The position numbers were made by a program, and so were the translations under genes. This document shows, in pieces, positions 15,697 through 16,771 of a stretch of DNA of 16,771 bases. Source of the DNA: CAIKMD01 sp035605975 (GTDB taxonomy: Bacteria; Pseudomonadota; Alphaproteobacteria; ATCC43930; CGMCC-115725); contig DATNGG010000144.1 of NCBI GenBank assembly GCA_035605975.1, forward strand, positions 1-16,771, read 5' to 3'. Position 1 is the stretch's first letter. Every line of letters begins with the position of its first letter. The notes below the pieces were generated by a model. It saw only the letters and a list, made by a program, of their open reading frames with translations, made no database searches and was not told the origin of the DNA.

Positions 15697-15883
15697 GAGT
15701 TTTTGCACCGCAAAATAAGGAGGCGAATTCCTATCTGGCACGGCTTCTGGGCTTTCGCAAGTGCGAGTTGCAGCCTCGCGCGTCGGCCTTCTCCTGGCTT
15801 TCGCCGCGCGGCCATGCCATGCAAGATGCCGCCAACCGGGCGGCCGAGCGGCCGCGCTCTTACCTCGCAAGGTTTCTGCCGCG
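15697..15883. other. Rest of the tetR-metC divergent region
   Basis: This 187-bp stretch should hold the promoters of both divergent genes, but I find no clear -35/-10 pair. A strong AGGAGG at 15718-15723 is followed by no ATG, GTG or TTG at a usable distance. A hairpin with arms GCGGCC/GGCCGC lies at 15840-15855. No riboswitch that I recognise is present. Confidence 0.4.
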
Positions 15884-16771
15884 ATGCGCACCAAATCGAA
15901 GAAGCTCGATACGCTCCTCGCCCATGCCGGGCGTAATCCCGAGAAGAATTTCGGCGTGGTCAATCCGCCGGTCTATCACGCCTCGACCATCCTCCATCCC
16001 AATGTCGCGCATTTCGAGCAATCCGAGGCGCGGCGCTTCGACGACGTGGTCTATGGTCGTTTCGGCACCCCGACCCAGTTCGCGCTCGAAGAAGCGATGG
16101 CGACGCTGGAAGGCGGCGCCCGCGGCGTCGCGGTGTGTTCGGGCGTGGCCGCCTGCCTCACCGCGATGCTGGCTTATCTCAAGGCCGGCGATCATGTGCT
16201 GGTGCCGGATTCGGTTTATGGGCCGGTGCGCAATTTTACCACCGGGTTCCTGGCGCGCTTCGGCGTCGCCCACGATTTCTACGATCCGCTGATCGGCGGT
16301 GAAATCGTGTCGCTGCTCAAGCCCAACACCAAGGTGATTTATCTCGAAAGCCCCGGCTCGCTGACCTTCGAGGTGCAGGACGTTCCGGCCATCGTCGCGG
16401 TGGCGAGGCCGCGCGGCATCGCCACCATGCTCGACAACACCTGGGGCTCGCCGCTGTTCCTGAAGCCGTTGGCGCTCGGGGTCGACGTCTCCATCGTGGC
16501 GGCGACCAAATACATCGTCGGCCATTCCGACGCGATGATGGGCGTGTGCGTCTGCACCAAGGAGAGTTTCGAGCCGGTGAAGCGCTCGGCGCTCATGCTG
16601 GGCTATCATGCCGCGCCCGACGATTCCTATCTCGCGCTTCGCGGCCTGCGCACGGTCGGCGTGCGTCTGCGCGCACATGAAAAGGCGGCGCTGAAAGTCG
16701 CGCATTGGCTCAAGACGCGCCCGGAAGTTGAGCGCGTCCTGCATCCGGCTTTGCCGGATTGTCCCGGACAC
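15884..16771 (+). CDS. metC: Cystathionine beta-lyase (3' end cut off by window)
   Basis: The frame runs from the ATG at 15884 to the last base, 296 codons without a stop, about three quarters of the usual 390-400 residues. The enzyme uses pyridoxal phosphate to split cystathionine into homocysteine, pyruvate and ammonia in methionine synthesis. Family motifs are KLDTLLAHAGRNP at the start, YGRFGTPT at 57-64 (phosphate-binding from the partner subunit), YLESPGS at 153-159, LDNTWGSP at 183-190 with cofactor-contacting D184, and the Schiff-base lysine K209 in AATKYIVGHSD. NTWGSP and KYIVGHSD favour the beta-lyase over gamma-synthase or gamma-lyase relatives. No earlier in-frame start exists nearby; AAGG lies 11 bases upstream. 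It is transcribed away from tetR and the efflux operon. Confidence 0.92.
   Translation, partial: MRTKSKKLDTLLAHAGRNPEKNFGVVNPPVYHASTILHPNVAHFEQSEARRFDDVVYGRFGTPTQFALEEAMATLEGGARGVAVCSGVAACLTAMLAYLKAGDHVLVPDSVYGPVRNFTTGFLARFGVAHDFYDPLIGGEIVSLLKPNTKVIYLESPGSLTFEVQDVPAIVAVARPRGIATMLDNTWGSPLFLKPLALGVDVSIVAATKYIVGHSDAMMGVCVCTKESFEPVKRSALMLGYHAAPDDSYLALRGLRTVGVRLRAHEKAALKVAHWLKTRPEVERVLHPALPDCPGH

Noticed and set aside
15691..15936. Possible small plus-strand gene between tetR and metC, near a strong AGGAGG
   Set aside because: The AGGAGG at 15718-15723 lies inside this frame rather than before its ATG, and no start codon follows it at usable spacing. The frame overlaps metC and looks random.

Overview
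This is a high-GC stretch (roughly two thirds G+C by eye) with alphaproteobacterial character. It carries a complete AapJQMP general L-amino-acid ABC transporter, a transporter type best known from rhizobia and their relatives, plus sseA- and metC-type sulfur genes and a short REP-like element ending in CTCAGG(A/G)TGAGG. I cannot assign a genus from the sequence alone. No rRNA, tRNA, CRISPR array, phage gene or transposase is visible.

Layout, left to right. (1) Positions 1-843 (+) hold a 3-mercaptopyruvate sulfurtransferase missing only its first few residues. It is followed 14 bp later by a FucP/GluP-type sugar MFS transporter (858-2138, +). (2) After a 335-bp gap without a recognised gene comes an OafA-type membrane acyltransferase (2474-3697, +), then a small unrecognised protein with two membrane segments (3846-4400, +). 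(3) Positions 4488-8313 (-) are the aapJ-aapQ-aapM-aapP operon, tightly packed, with aapM and aapP overlapping as ATGA. It converges on the small membrane protein gene. (4) Positions 8404-8892 (-) encode a secreted protein made of ten consecutive 11-residue amphipathic repeats, with what looks like its own promoter (perfect TATAAT). (5) Positions 8935-15671 (-) form a tripartite multidrug efflux operon in the order tetR - outer membrane factor - membrane fusion protein - RND pump. A 25-bp palindrome directly upstream of tetR is a convincing autoregulatory operator. A 252-bp spacer between the fusion-protein and pump genes holds a pair of inverted REP-like elements. (6) Divergent from tetR, positions 15884-16771 (+) hold the first 296 codons of a cystathionine beta-lyase (metC) that runs off the window.

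How the parts fit. The TetR regulator probably represses its own efflux operon and releases it when it binds an effector. The RND pump, fusion protein and lipoprotein channel would form an envelope-spanning exporter. The Aap system imports many L-amino acids, and sseA and metC act on sulfur amino acids. From memory, metC lies next to aapJ in some rhizobia, so the efflux operon and the repeat protein may sit inside an older metC-aap neighbourhood. That last point is inference.

Most of the window belongs to well-known families. The least explained items are the 11-residue-repeat secreted protein, the small two-helix membrane protein, and the REP-like pair inside the efflux operon.
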